From Candidatus Nitrosopumilus sp. (lineage in GTDB: Archaea > Thermoproteota > Nitrososphaeria > Nitrososphaerales > Nitrosopumilaceae), in NCBI GenBank assembly GCA_029263475.1, contig JAJCXK010000083.1:18823-82822 (forward strand): DNA of 64,000 nt. The letters are read 5' to 3'. A program made the position numbers and the translations under genes. Below the pieces are notes generated by a model, which did no database searches, was not told where the DNA came from, and saw only the letters and a list, made by a program, of their open reading frames with translations. Positions 17,463 to 26,382 of the stretch are shown here, piece by piece. Position 1 is the first letter of the stretch. Every line of letters starts with the position of its first letter.

Positions 17463-18928
17463 AACTCCAAGACACATTATCTAATTCTGAACAAGAATTG
17501 AACATTTCAAAAAATATAAAAATTTACCTTTGCGGGGTCACTGTTTATGACGAATCTCACATAGGACATGCCAGAACAATAATAGTTTTTGATGTGCTGA
17601 GAAAATATTTGGAGGATAAGGGAGTGAGAATAAACATGATTCAGAATTTTACTGACGTCGATGATAAAATAATCAATCGTGCAAACAAAGAAAATACAAC
17701 TGCAGATAAGATCAGTACAAAATACATTGAAAATTATTTTGATGATTTTGACAGACTAAATGTAAAACGTGCAACAAACTATCCAAAGGCAACAGAACAC
17801 ATTGAAGATATAATTCAGTTCATAGAAAAATTGATTTCCAAAGAATCTGCATACGTTTCTAAAAATGGAGTGTATTTCTCTGTATCAAAATTTTCTGAAT
17901 ATGGAAAGCTTTCCAAAAAGAAAATCGATGAGCTTCAATCGGGTTCAAGAATTCAGGTTGATGAACAAAAAAATGATCCGTTGGATTTTGCAATATGGAA
18001 GTTTACAGATGCTGAGCCCTCATGGTCCAGCCCTTGGGGCAAGGGAAGGCCCGGATGGCATATTGAATGCTCTGCGATGAGCGTAAAGTATTTGGGAGAA
18101 AATTTTGATATTCATGGAGGTGGAAGGGATCTAATCTTCCCTCATCATGAAAATGAAATTGCTCAATCCGAATCATGCACAGGTACGCAATTTGCCAAAA
18201 TTTGGATGCATGTGGGAATGGTTACGATAAACGGCGAAAAAATGTCGAAATCCATTGGAAATGTAAAGTCAATAAAGCACGTTTTGGAGAATTGGGGTCC
18301 AAACGTAATTCGATTGTTTTGTCTATCCGGACACTATTCCAAACCCATTGATTATTCTGAAGATTTGCTAAAACAGGATCTTATAAAATGGAATCAAATT
18401 AGATTGGTTTACTATGAATTAATGCAGATCAAATATTTTGAGCAGAAAATAGATGTTATTTCAGATATTGAAAAGCAGATTTATGAAAAAAGAGAAACTG
18501 TGACCATCAAAGAAGTATGTAATAGAATTAGCGAAGAAAGGAAAAATTTTGATTTGGCGTTAGAACAAAACATGAATTCTCATTTGGCATTACAAGCATT
18601 CTATAAAATTATTTCATTTTGTTTAACTTCAGAACATGAAATGACCGAAGAAGCTGCAAAACAAATTCGTCCAGAAATGAAACGAATGATGGATATTTTG
18701 GGATTAGTTTTACCTGAAATTATTCCAAATGAAATAATTAAAATTAATAATTTGGTTGAATCTAGAAATGAATTTAGAAACAAGGCTAAAGAAAATAAAA
18801 AATTCTATGAAGAAGCAGATAAAATTAGAGACCAATTGAATGAATTGGGAATTGAAACTAGCGACAGATTAACTAAAACCGTTTGGATGTATAAAGAAAA
18901 AATTAAACAAACGTTAAAAATTAGTTAA
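17459..18928 (+). CDS. cysS: cysteinyl-tRNA synthetase
   Basis: This is a class I synthetase for tRNA-Cys. The zinc ligand Cys25 lies in [12 protein letters not shown] is at residues 34-37, and the KMSKS loop E-K-M-S-K-S-I-G-N is near residue 260. The zinc-site segment W-H-I-E-C-S-A-M is present. At 489 aa it has the usual length. The last roughly 120 residues are Lys/Glu/Asn-rich helices typical of the anticodon-binding domain. The ATGA overlap with nadE indicates one operon. Confidence 0.95.
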   Translation: MKLQDTLSNSEQELNISKNIKIYLCGVTVYDESHIGHARTIIVFDVLRKYLEDKGVRINMIQNFTDVDDKIINRANKENTTADKISTKYIENYFDDFDRLNVKRATNYPKATEHIEDIIQFIEKLISKESAYVSKNGVYFSVSKFSEYGKLSKKKIDELQSGSRIQVDEQKNDPLDFAIWKFTDAEPSWSSPWGKGRPGWHIECSAMSVKYLGENFDIHGGGRDLIFPHHENEIAQSESCTGTQFAKIWMHVGMVTINGEKMSKSIGNVKSIKHVLENWGPNVIRLFCLSGHYSKPIDYSEDLLKQDLIKWNQIRLVYYELMQIKYFEQKIDVISDIEKQIYEKRETVTIKEVCNRISEERKNFDLALEQNMNSHLALQAFYKIISFCLTSEHEMTEEAAKQIRPEMKRMMDILGLVLPEIIPNEIIKINNLVESRNEFRNKAKENKKFYEEADKIRDQLNELGIETSDRLTKTVWMYKEKIKQTLKIS

Positions 18929-18954
18929 CACTAATTTTCTTCATGCCTGAAAAG

Positions 18955-18982
18955 ATTAGGTAAATCTAATTAGGTAAATCTA
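18955..18982 (+). repeat. tandem direct repeat, 2 x 14 bp
   Basis: The unit ATTAGGTAAATCTA occurs twice without a gap between cysS and the next small gene. It is followed by TTTT and could contribute to termination or to binding of a factor. No other copy was noticed in the window. Confidence 0.6.
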
Positions 18983-19014
18983 ATTTTCACAGTGTTTAAT
19001 AGAATTGAAAAATT

Positions 19015-19308
19015 ATGTTACACATGAATGCATGGAATAAGTTTTGGCAATGGTATGAGAATAAAATACTGGGTAGCGTTGTACTGATTGCGATTATACA
19101 GTTCATTCAAGTTCCTCATATGGTATGGAATGCTGACATTATGTTGGAAGCTGGAATTGTATCAAGAGTTCATCCCGTGATTGATTGGTTCTTGTATGGT
19201 GTTGACCTGATAGAGATTATCTCAATTATCAACGTTGGGATGATAATGTTTAGTCTGATCAAGAAGAAAAGATCCGAGAAAAAACAAATCACTGCAAAAT
19301 CTGAATGA
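19015..19308 (+). CDS. two-helix membrane protein, 97 aa
   Basis: Two predicted transmembrane helices (about residues 18-38, V-V-L-I-A-I-I-Q-F-I-Q-V-P, and 60-85, D-L-I-E-I-I-S-I-I-N-V-G-M) are followed by a short Lys-rich cytoplasmic tail. I do not recognise the family. The gene is convergent with the MscS gene, one base apart, so the two transcripts run into each other. Confidence 0.7.
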   Translation: MLHMNAWNKFWQWYENKILGSVVLIAIIQFIQVPHMVWNADIMLEAGIVSRVHPVIDWFLYGVDLIEIISIINVGMIMFSLIKKKRSEKKQITAKSE

Positions 19309-19309
19309 T

Positions 19310-20134
19310 TTAGTCTTTTGCTTTCCATATGACGCGTTGAGGGAAGGGAATTTCAATCCCAGATTTGTCCAAAGCACGCTTTACTGTGGTTAGAAGTATG
19401 GGTTGCGCCTGACTCCAATCATCTTTGGGGTGCCATACCAAAACCTGGATGTTTACGCTGGAATCTCCCAGCTCTTCTACTCTGAATTCGGGTTCGGGAA
19501 TGCTAAGAACAAATGGCATGGTAATCTGAATCTCTTTTTTTATTACAGATATTGCATTGTCAATATCATCCTTATAGGCAATTCCTACCATGATGTCTGC
19601 CCTTCTAACTGTTGAAGTACTAAGCGAGCGAATATTGGATGTAAAGAATTTTTCATTGGGAATTCTAATTACAGTGCCGTCAAATTTTCTCACTCTACTT
19701 GAAAACGTTGCAATATCCAGCAGGGTTCCGGATATTCCCATGTCTGGAATCTGTATTGTATCTCCATGTTTTACCGGCTTCTCAATCATTAAGAACAGTC
19801 CCGAGATCAAATTGGAGACCACCGACTGCGTTGCAAATCCTATCACAACTGCAAAAATTCCTCCGGCAACGGCCAAACCAGAAAAGTCAATTCCCTGACT
19901 TGATGTGAATACAAAAAACGAAATAATGATTATTCCAAAGTAGATTAACTTACTGATATTTTGTGCAGTGTCTTTCGGTAACGTCGGTGCATAATATTTG
20001 TGAAATAATAGCTTTGCAATCTTGGCAATGATTGTGCCGATTGCCATTATTATTCCTCCTATTAGTAATGAAAGAACAGTCAGTTCTCCGATGATTTGCA
20101 TTTGAGATAATCCCTGAAGAAATTCCAATACCAT
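19310..20134 (-). CDS. mscS: MscS-type small-conductance mechanosensitive channel
   Basis: This is a pore-forming channel that releases solutes on hypo-osmotic shock. Three N-terminal membrane helices (to about residue 105) end in the Gly/Ala-rich pore helix, F-A-V-V-I-G-F-A-T-Q-S-V-V-S-N-L-I-S-G. The beta domain (I-E-K-P-V-K-H-G-D-T-I) and the C-terminal alpha/beta domain follow. At 274 aa it is typical of minimal MscS proteins. Its start overlaps the stop of the upstream DUF432-like gene (TAATG), suggesting the two are made together. Confidence 0.92.
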   Translation of the reverse strand: MVLEFLQGLSQMQIIGELTVLSLLIGGIIMAIGTIIAKIAKLLFHKYYAPTLPKDTAQNISKLIYFGIIIISFFVFTSSQGIDFSGLAVAGGIFAVVIGFATQSVVSNLISGLFLMIEKPVKHGDTIQIPDMGISGTLLDIATFSSRVRKFDGTVIRIPNEKFFTSNIRSLSTSTVRRADIMVGIAYKDDIDNAISVIKKEIQITMPFVLSIPEPEFRVEELGDSSVNIQVLVWHPKDDWSQAQPILLTTVKRALDKSGIEIPFPQRVIWKAKD

Positions 20135-20892
20135 TATTCTAGTCCCATCTCCATGCTATCTGTTACTGTGGTATCTTCCCATGTGGGAGACTGTGTCCAC
20201 TCCGTATTGAGCAAATCTGTTTTAATATCTGCAATACTTACGGCCGCTCTTTTTTTCAATACAACTTTAATGCCATCAATTGCTGTTTTGGAATTCTCAT
20301 AATATAGAAAATTATCCGTTATTGGAAAGATTACTTTGTTGATATTTTGCCCGTTCTTCAAAGTGTTTTCAATGACAATCTTCATGACGCCTTCAACATA
20401 TGGTGTTGAATCACTGTAATCCGTAGCAAGGGTCACTTCTGCATACTTGCATAAGATTCCAGTATCTGGTGAGCCTGAAAGGCCAAATCTTGAATTCAGC
20501 GGATTGCAGGTAACCCAATCAAGGGATTCCCTGTCAGAATCATGAATCATGAAAATTCCAATCTCTATTGGACAGTGAACAAAGATGCTTGCGGCGGAAT
20601 CATGACTCAGATAGATCTCCTTATCAAATTTTAGGAACATGTGCCCTGTTCTTCTGGCGGGGTGATTTAGAGGTCTTATCGGAGCTATCTCGATCTTGAT
20701 ATTGTTTGATTTCTTGGGGATGATCTTTTCAACAACTCCTCCCTCTGAATTTCTTCTAAAGTATGAAAATGCGCTATCGCCTATTTTTTCTATTTTGATA
20801 ACAGTATCGGGTAGGAAAAGATCTAGATTTTCATTGATCTCATATATGCCATAATTGGAAAAATTAGGCTCTAAAGCATCATCACTAATCAT
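20134..20892 (-). CDS. DUF432-like protein paired with MscS
   Basis: This is a soluble, beta-rich protein of 252 aa without signal or membrane segments. Motifs such as I-R-P-L-N-H-P-A-R-R-T-G-H-M and D-S-A-A-S-I-F-V-H-C-P-I-E-I-G match my memory of DUF432, an archaeal family of unknown function. The family name is from memory and should be confirmed. Its stop overlaps the ATG of MscS (TAATG), so the two are almost certainly co-expressed and it may be a channel regulator. Confidence 0.65.
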   Translation of the reverse strand: MISDDALEPNFSNYGIYEINENLDLFLPDTVIKIEKIGDSAFSYFRRNSEGGVVEKIIPKKSNNIKIEIAPIRPLNHPARRTGHMFLKFDKEIYLSHDSAASIFVHCPIEIGIFMIHDSDRESLDWVTCNPLNSRFGLSGSPDTGILCKYAEVTLATDYSDSTPYVEGVMKIVIENTLKNGQNINKVIFPITDNFLYYENSKTAIDGIKVVLKKRAAVSIADIKTDLLNTEWTQSPTWEDTTVTDSMEMGLE

Positions 20893-20954
20893 TTCACTAT
20901 GTTGCTTAAAATCTAGAATTTATTCGCTATCATTGACCAAAATCAAATACATGT

Positions 20955-22112
20955 TCAAAAGAAATCTGAAAGTACCTTTTGCCTCATTAATCTCAGAATG
21001 TTTCCATGGGCAAGCCATTCTGATTTACTGATACTCATTTTACTTGAAGCCAACGATAAAGCAGAATCAAAATCATCCGAAATTATTGGATTTTGTTTTA
21101 CTGCCTCGCGTATTCCTTCACGAACTTGCCATACTCCAACTGGAATTGCGTATTCGGGACGAATTTCTCGTAAAATCACGACGCCTGCTTGGGTTTTTGT
21201 TTTAGACAGATATTCTAAGACTCCCAATTTAGCAGCAAAGTATGCGCCGGCTATAGCCGGTGGATGATTAATCCCGCGTGCATCCTCAGAATCAGAACCA
21301 AATCCCAATATTCCGTTTGAATACCACGCTTCAATCATCTCATAGACCCATCTATGCGGAAATAAAACAACTGTGAAAACATTTCCAAGATGAGCATAAA
21401 AAAACACCTTGCAAGAATCAATCAGACTATAATCTAAAATTTCATCTGTAAGTGATTTACAAATGATGTCATCCGTTGCAGTTATGCTCCATTTGGTCGG
21501 AACCAGTTTTCTTTTTTGTCCCAACATTCCTATGCTAAAACATTTCTGAATTTTTGAAATCTCAATTCCTGAATTGTATAAATTCAAAACCGCATCATGG
21601 GCTTTCAGGTCTTTATCATAGTATGTTTTTTCAATTGGTTTGACGGAAGTTGTTCCTGAAAACTTTACTGATTTTATTTCTCCAATGGGACCAAAAGGTG
21701 CGCTTTCACCATCAAGAGATATGTTTGAAGATGGGGATTTTTTAAATGTTAAATCTGTATCAATGGGTTTTGATGACATGGCTACTTCTTGCAAGTTTTC
21801 AATGTAGCGTCCTTTCGTCTGTTCAATTGGAATTTTTTGTATACCTCTAACCATATTCAATCTAAAGTTTACGATGTCTTCTAGGGATTTGCCTCTCCAT
21901 TTCTCGGGACTGTCTAGCAAACTTGTATCGCCGTGTGTTGGAGGGACCATGGGTCCGACAAATACTTTGGGATAATTGTAAGAGCCTACAAATACCGATG
22001 GCGGACTAGCACCGCTTATAGAATCTGAAGAAAATAAATTTCCATGCTTGGAAAGTGCTTCATGCCATCTGCCCAAAATTTCACGTCTAATCTCCTGAGA
22101 TCCTATGGGCAT
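20955..22112 (-). CDS. nre: archaeal Nre DNA-repair protein with C-terminal PIP box
   Basis: This is an archaeal Nre protein, implicated in DNA repair and shown in haloarchaea to bind PCNA. The N-terminal domain contains F-V-G-S-Y-N-Y-P-K-V-F-V-G-P-M and the C-terminal domain S-K-S-E-W-L-A-H-G-N. No N-terminal zinc finger is present, so it resembles NreA more than NreB. The protein ends in Q-K-V-L-S-D-F-F, a PCNA-interacting motif (Q-x-x-L/I-x-x-F-F) at the extreme C-terminus. At 385 aa the length is normal. Confidence 0.88.
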   Translation of the reverse strand: MPIGSQEIRREILGRWHEALSKHGNLFSSDSISGASPPSVFVGSYNYPKVFVGPMVPPTHGDTSLLDSPEKWRGKSLEDIVNFRLNMVRGIQKIPIEQTKGRYIENLQEVAMSSKPIDTDLTFKKSPSSNISLDGESAPFGPIGEIKSVKFSGTTSVKPIEKTYYDKDLKAHDAVLNLYNSGIEISKIQKCFSIGMLGQKRKLVPTKWSITATDDIICKSLTDEILDYSLIDSCKVFFYAHLGNVFTVVLFPHRWVYEMIEAWYSNGILGFGSDSEDARGINHPPAIAGAYFAAKLGVLEYLSKTKTQAGVVILREIRPEYAIPVGVWQVREGIREAVKQNPIISDDFDSALSLASSKMSISKSEWLAHGNILRLMRQKVLSDFF

Positions 22113-22209
22113 GTAATTTGTGCCTGAAATATGTCTATTAACTTGTCTTATTTGAAATTTAATGACTGATCACCGTATGATGTTTAAGAGATAATTTGAA
22201 ATCCATCCC

Positions 22210-23145
22210 ATGTCGGTAAGTCGAATTGTTTCATTTTTGCCTAGTGCTACGGAATTGCTTTATGAATTTGGAGTTCAAGATAATCTGTATGGGGTTACAC
22301 ATGAATGCAAATATCCACATGATGCAGTTTTAAAACCTCAGGTAATTAGTTCGGTAATCCACTCTGATGAGTTAACTAGTAAGGAAATTGATACTGTTGT
22401 TTGTAAATTGCTAAAAGATGGAAAAGATATTTTTGAATTAGATGAGAATAATCTCAAATATGCAAACCCAGACCTGATTATTTCACAAGATACATGCGAA
22501 GTGTGTGCTGCATATACAAATCAGGTAAACAAGGCGATTGGAATTCTTAAAAGTAAACCCATCTTGCATTCAATGGATCCGCACAATCTGAAAGAAATTC
22601 TGGATTCTGTTATTGAATTGGGAAATATCCTGCAAAAAGATGTAAAAGCAAATCAAATCGTGGATTCACTTGAAAAAAGAATTAACAACATCAAAGAAAA
22701 ACAAAATGAGAAAAATGTCGACGTTCTTGCCATTGAATGGATTGAGCCATTTTTCACTGCAGGTCACTGGGTTCCAGAAATGATAGATATTGCGGGAGGG
22801 AAAAACATGATAAGTAAAACAGGAGAACATTCAAGGCGATTAACCCTGGATGAAATCATCAAGTCAAATCCCGATATTATCATCTTCATGCCATGTGGAT
22901 TTGATGTATTTAGAACAGTTTCAGAATATAAAAAAATTCTGAAAAATGATAAAAATTGGAATTTGCTAAATGCTGTTAAAAATAATCGTGTTTATGCCGT
23001 TGATGCAAATTCGTTTTTTAGCAAACCCAGCATACGCACCGTATATGGAATTGAAATCATTGCAAAAATAATTCAGCCTGAAAACTTTACTAATTTAGTA
23101 GTTCCAGACAAATCATTTGTCAAAATAGACATGATGCCCGTGTGA
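22210..23145 (+). CDS. cobalamin/siderophore-binding-type protein (BtuF-like), no signal peptide
   Basis: The fold is that of class III periplasmic binding proteins (BtuF/FepB): R-I-V-S-F-L-P-S-A-T-E at the start, D-T-C-E-V-C-A-A-Y in the middle, the long helix, then W-I-E-P-F-F-T-A-G-H-W-V-P-E-M and N-P-D-I-I-I-F-M-P-C-G. These features match the cobalamin-binding subgroup. At 311 aa it is complete, but it begins directly at the first strand with no signal peptide or lipobox, and no BtuCD genes are nearby. It may work inside the cell, for example in cobamide handling, or be exported by another route. Confidence 0.82.
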   Translation: MSVSRIVSFLPSATELLYEFGVQDNLYGVTHECKYPHDAVLKPQVISSVIHSDELTSKEIDTVVCKLLKDGKDIFELDENNLKYANPDLIISQDTCEVCAAYTNQVNKAIGILKSKPILHSMDPHNLKEILDSVIELGNILQKDVKANQIVDSLEKRINNIKEKQNEKNVDVLAIEWIEPFFTAGHWVPEMIDIAGGKNMISKTGEHSRRLTLDEIIKSNPDIIIFMPCGFDVFRTVSEYKKILKNDKNWNLLNAVKNNRVYAVDANSFFSKPSIRTVYGIEIIAKIIQPENFTNLVVPDKSFVKIDMMPV

Positions 23146-23408
23146 TGTTTAAATATTTTCTACACCCTGGAATTTTTTCTAAACTGTACTTACATGTGAT
23201 CATAATGTGAAATAGTAACAGGTGTCAGTAGGATGTACTGTTCGTTGGAAAATTACGCTAATTTAGTAAATCAAAAAAATATATTTTAGATTTAGTACCT
23301 GTAACAAAATCAGATAAAATTCACAAATTGAAAATAATATTTTTTCAAAGATATATTTGAAGATTAATTTATTTTGCTATCTTCATAATCACAAGTAACA
23401 TTCTAAAA

Positions 23409-23780
23409 TTAATGTTGAAATTCAAGAATTTGAAGATTTTCTATTTTATCTAGTGTTTGATTAATTTCTTTAATTGCCCATTTTATGTCTGAAAAATCAT
23501 TTTCAGATAGTGTTCCTTTCCATTTTTCTAAAACACTGTTTGTAATTTCTGAACAATTGTATATTAAATTCCAATAAGGATGATGTTCAGCTGTTGTGTA
23601 TGCAAGCTCTGTTACATCATTAAGGCCATTTTGTGCTCTGGACAATGAAGTAATTTTCTCACCAAATATTTTGATTATGTCATTTTCAAGATCTTTTTCT
23701 ATTTTTAGAGGAACATTTTGCATCTCATATTTTTTTGCCAACTCTAATAAATCGTGATAAAAATTTTCAAAATCTGCCAT
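23409..23780 (-). CDS. hypothetical helical protein, 123 aa
   Basis: This is a largely helical soluble protein that I do not recognise. The frame is open to 23813, but the ATG at 23780 overlaps the stop of the CoA-binding gene (TAATG), so this start and translational coupling are preferred. The conserved-looking segment A-E-H-H-P-Y-W-N-L-I-Y-N-C-S-E-I lies in the middle, near residue 70. Confidence 0.65.
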   Translation of the reverse strand: MADFENFYHDLLELAKKYEMQNVPLKIEKDLENDIIKIFGEKITSLSRAQNGLNDVTELAYTTAEHHPYWNLIYNCSEITNSVLEKWKGTLSENDFSDIKWAIKEINQTLDKIENLQILEFQH

Positions 23781-24190
23781 TATGACAATCTCTGATGCTC
23801 TGCCAGCATGCATCTGTTAAAAATTATTTTAATTCCAGCTTTTTTTGCCAACTCTTCAGCTTCTGAATTATGAATTCCTTCTTGAAGCCAAATGACTTTT
23901 GGTTTTATTTTAATTGCTTCTTGGATGAATGGCAACACCTGATCCGATGGCCTAAAGATATTGACGACATCGATGTCATCAGTAATTTCGGAAACAGAAT
24001 TGTAAGATCTTTTACCAAGAATTTCATTTGAAGTGGGATTGATAGGGGTGATGCTATATCCCTGCTCGGAGAGGTATTTGGGCACGTAATGTGCAGCTTT
24101 TGAGGAATTTTTAGACATGCCAATTACGGCTAATTTTTTGAAAGCAAGTATTTCACGGATTTCCTCGTCAGATGTGGGATCTTCTTCCAT
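23780..24190 (-). CDS. CoA-binding domain protein (YccU-type)
   Basis: This is a stand-alone Rossmann-like CoA-binding domain. The sequence K-L-A-V-I-G-M-S-K-N begins the fold at residue 15, and Y-V-P-K-Y-L-S-E-Q-G-Y, D-V-V-N-I-F-R-P-S-D and W-L-Q-E-G-I-H-N follow the pattern of the YccU family. At 136 aa it is complete. The reaction, if any, is unknown. Relatives are related to acyl-CoA synthetase subunits. It is coupled to the following 123-aa gene by a TAATG overlap. Confidence 0.88.
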   Translation of the reverse strand: MEEDPTSDEEIREILAFKKLAVIGMSKNSSKAAHYVPKYLSEQGYSITPINPTSNEILGKRSYNSVSEITDDIDVVNIFRPSDQVLPFIQEAIKIKPKVIWLQEGIHNSEAEELAKKAGIKIIFNRCMLAEHQRLS

Positions 24191-24273
24191 GATGAATTAC
24201 AAATTATACGGAATATAATTTTAATTTTTTAACTAATCAAAGAATATTTTAATTGTATTAATCACAATAAATT

Positions 24274-24780
24274 ATGGATTCAGAGCCTAAAGATATCGTT
24301 GTTCTTGGTGCAATAAAACATGGAATTAAGAAATTTGATAAAATACAAAAAATGACCCAGATTGAACCTGAGGAATTAAATTCAATTTTAGAGCAGCTTG
24401 AGAATAGGGGTTTCATTAGAACTGAGGAAAAGAAGGGATGGTTGGGAACAAAAATAGAGATAACTGCTACAGACAAAGGATCCCAAGAGGTAGATCAACG
24501 GGTTCATGAATTACAAGATAAATGGAATCAAATGTCTGTTTTATACAAAACAGGTGATAAAGACAAATTAAAACAAGAAATGGATAACAACAAATCCATA
24601 CTTCCAACAATGATGTTTTTTGGAGTGATGGATATGATGATGTTTTCAATGATGTTTAGTATGATGGCCATCCCGATGTCAGATTACGTTTCATCTGAAA
24701 ATATGCCTAATGCTGCTGATGGCGGAGATGCTGATGGCGGAGATGCTGATGGCGGATTTGATTTTGATATTGGTTTTTAA
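24274..24780 (+). CDS. winged-helix protein with Met-rich helix and DGGDA repeats, 168 aa
   Basis: Residues 1-75 form a winged-helix-like domain (a helix pair, then G-F-I-R-T-E-E-K-K-G-W-L-G). A helix of about 35 residues follows, then a Met-dense hydrophobic segment (about 110-135, with several M-M-F/M-M-M runs) that could be a membrane helix or a metal-binding surface. The tail repeats D-G-G-D-A, encoded by a 15-base tandem repeat. I do not recognise the family. A membrane-tethered regulator is one reading. Confidence 0.65.
   Translation: MDSEPKDIVVLGAIKHGIKKFDKIQKMTQIEPEELNSILEQLENRGFIRTEEKKGWLGTKIEITATDKGSQEVDQRVHELQDKWNQMSVLYKTGDKDKLKQEMDNNKSILPTMMFFGVMDMMMFSMMFSMMAIPMSDYVSSENMPNAADGGDADGGDADGGFDFDIGF
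24715..24756 (+). repeat. 15-bp tandem repeat, about 2.8 copies, coding
   Basis: The unit GCTGATGGCGGAGAT runs twice in full and once in part, giving the acidic A-D-G-G-D repeats at the end of the winged-helix protein. A unit of five codons keeps the frame when copies are gained or lost. Confidence 0.8.
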
Positions 24781-24856
24781 AATTTTGATTAAAAAACACC
24801 TGTAAAAATTATATAATTGGTTTTAAAATTTATTCCAATGATCTGATTTGGTATCT

Positions 24857-25081
24857 TTATTTTAAATTCTGATTTCTCAGAATATTTTTCATCAGGGGCA
24901 GATACAATTCATTTGATTTGTACTTTGAAGTTGTATGGGATAGTAATCTTTCACAATATTTTTTTTCATCAGATGTCAATTGTGAAGAATGTCCATAGTT
25001 TTTCTTGATTGCTAGATCATAGAGAAATGAATAGTATTCTTCCATGATTGTCTTTTCTCTCATTTCTTGGTGTGTGCTCAT
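24857..25081 (-). CDS. hypothetical protein, 74 aa
   Basis: This is a small helical soluble protein (E-M-R-E-K-T-I-M-E-E-Y-Y-S-F-L-Y then S-D-E-K-K-Y-C-E-R-L-L). I do not recognise it. Codon use resembles the native genes around it. Confidence 0.5.
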   Translation of the reverse strand: MSTHQEMREKTIMEEYYSFLYDLAIKKNYGHSSQLTSDEKKYCERLLSHTTSKYKSNELYLPLMKNILRNQNLK

Positions 25082-25235
25082 TTTATTTCAAAAACACTAT
25101 TAATTCAAATTATATATCATTCATCAGACTTTCAAATACTCGTTTGTTCATGTTATGAATTTTTTTAACAAGATTGGTTCATTTTGTGAACATCTGTCAA
25201 TATCATCAAATTGATTGATTTCAATTGTTCAAATC

Positions 25236-25838
25236 ATGACTATGACTCAACCTGTACCTATGAAAAATAAAAAAGAAGTCATAATTGATAGTATTGACAG
25301 GCAGATCCTTAACTTGCTTATTGCAAATGCAAGGGATTCTACAAGAACTATTGTAAAAAAATTGGCAGGTTTGGGCATAAACATGTCTGAGAGAGGAATT
25401 GGAAAGAGAATTGCAAGATTGGAAAAACTAAATGTGATTCATGGTTATACTGCAATGGTTGATCTAAATCAGGTGAATATGCCAATTTTGCGTCTTGTTA
25501 CCGTTAAGTTCACCTCTCCCAAAGACTTTGTGAAGAGGGTGGAGGCAATGAAAGAATATCTTAAAAATGCCCCGTACTGTGATTTCTCAGCCAGGACAAA
25601 TGGCAATATTGATTGGATTGAATTAAAATTTTTTAACAATCATGAGCAAGCACAACAAGAAGAGGATCTTTATCGGGCTTGGTTTGGAGACATTATTGAA
25701 GATTATAGATCATATGACTTGGATATCCATAAAATGGGATGGCAGCTGTTTGATGAATCTGATTTCAACAGATTCATTCAAAATACATGTAAAAAAGAAG
25801 GAGCAGAGACATGTCCTAATATTGCAAAAAATATGTAG
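25236..25838 (+). CDS. Lrp/AsnC-type transcriptional regulator
   Basis: The N-terminal helix-turn-helix begins I-D-S-I-D-R-Q-I-L-N-L-L-I-A-N-A-R-D-S-T-R-T, the Lrp/AsnC signature, followed by the recognition helix M-S-E-R-G-I-G-K-R-I-A-R-L. The C-terminal 110 residues contain a RAM-like ligand and oligomer domain, unusually long and ending in a Cys-containing tail. The frame is open to 25215. ATG codons at 25236 and 25260 are both possible starts. The regulated genes are unknown. Confidence 0.85.
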   Translation: MTMTQPVPMKNKKEVIIDSIDRQILNLLIANARDSTRTIVKKLAGLGINMSERGIGKRIARLEKLNVIHGYTAMVDLNQVNMPILRLVTVKFTSPKDFVKRVEAMKEYLKNAPYCDFSARTNGNIDWIELKFFNNHEQAQQEEDLYRAWFGDIIEDYRSYDLDIHKMGWQLFDESDFNRFIQNTCKKEGAETCPNIAKNM

Positions 25839-26015
25839 TGAGATAAGATTCTAGTTAATCATAGCTATTGCTTTTGAATTCACTTGTCTTTCAAATTTAA
25901 TTTGTAGACTAAAGTTCAGTTCTTGAACTATGGCTGGGTATTTTGATTCAAATTCTGAACAAAGTACCATCAAAAAGTCAGATCCATTTCAAGTACTGCG
26001 ACCCCCTTACAACTT

Positions 26016-26249
26016 ATGATTACAATGAGTACATACAACATACAGCAAAACGTCGTCTCCGAGCAGACCAGAACCAAACTCGGAGTAGTCGGACTGGTAG
26101 CCTTGCCCGTTGTAGCAGCAATGTATTCCTCCGGAAGCATTGCATTGGAACAGGTACCACAGATACTCTCAAACGGGATATTCCCAATCGGATTCACTAT
26201 GATGTCTTGGGCAATCGCTGCAAAGTTGGCACTGAAGTTGAGAAAATAG
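26016..26249 (+). CDS. small hydrophobic protein, 77 aa
   Basis: Two hydrophobic segments (about residues 22-45, starting L-G-V-V-G-L-V-A-L-P-V-V-A-A-M, and 52-74, F-P-I-G-F-T-M-M-S-W-A-I-A-A-K) are joined by a short polar loop. The start could be ATG 26016 or 26025. Base composition is richer in G and C than the flanking genes. Two-helix proteins of this size occur as coat proteins of archaeal spindle-shaped viruses, but that is only an analogy. It opens the accessory patch that runs to about 29.1 kb. Confidence 0.55.
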   Translation: MITMSTYNIQQNVVSEQTRTKLGVVGLVALPVVAAMYSSGSIALEQVPQILSNGIFPIGFTMMSWAIAAKLALKLRK

Positions 26250-26382
26250 GACTGTAAATCCTTTTTTTCTATATTTTAAAAATCATTTTTGTGAATAATG
26301 AATGTTATAAAATATTCTCATTCACTGATTTGTCTGAATGGTAGATTAATGTACGACATTTATTCTAACACAATTTAGAAAA

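Noticed and set aside
25943..26257. Alternative plus-strand frame of 104 codons
   Set aside because: Its Arg/Ser-rich translation looks non-native, and the overlapping 77-codon frame gives a sensible two-helix protein.
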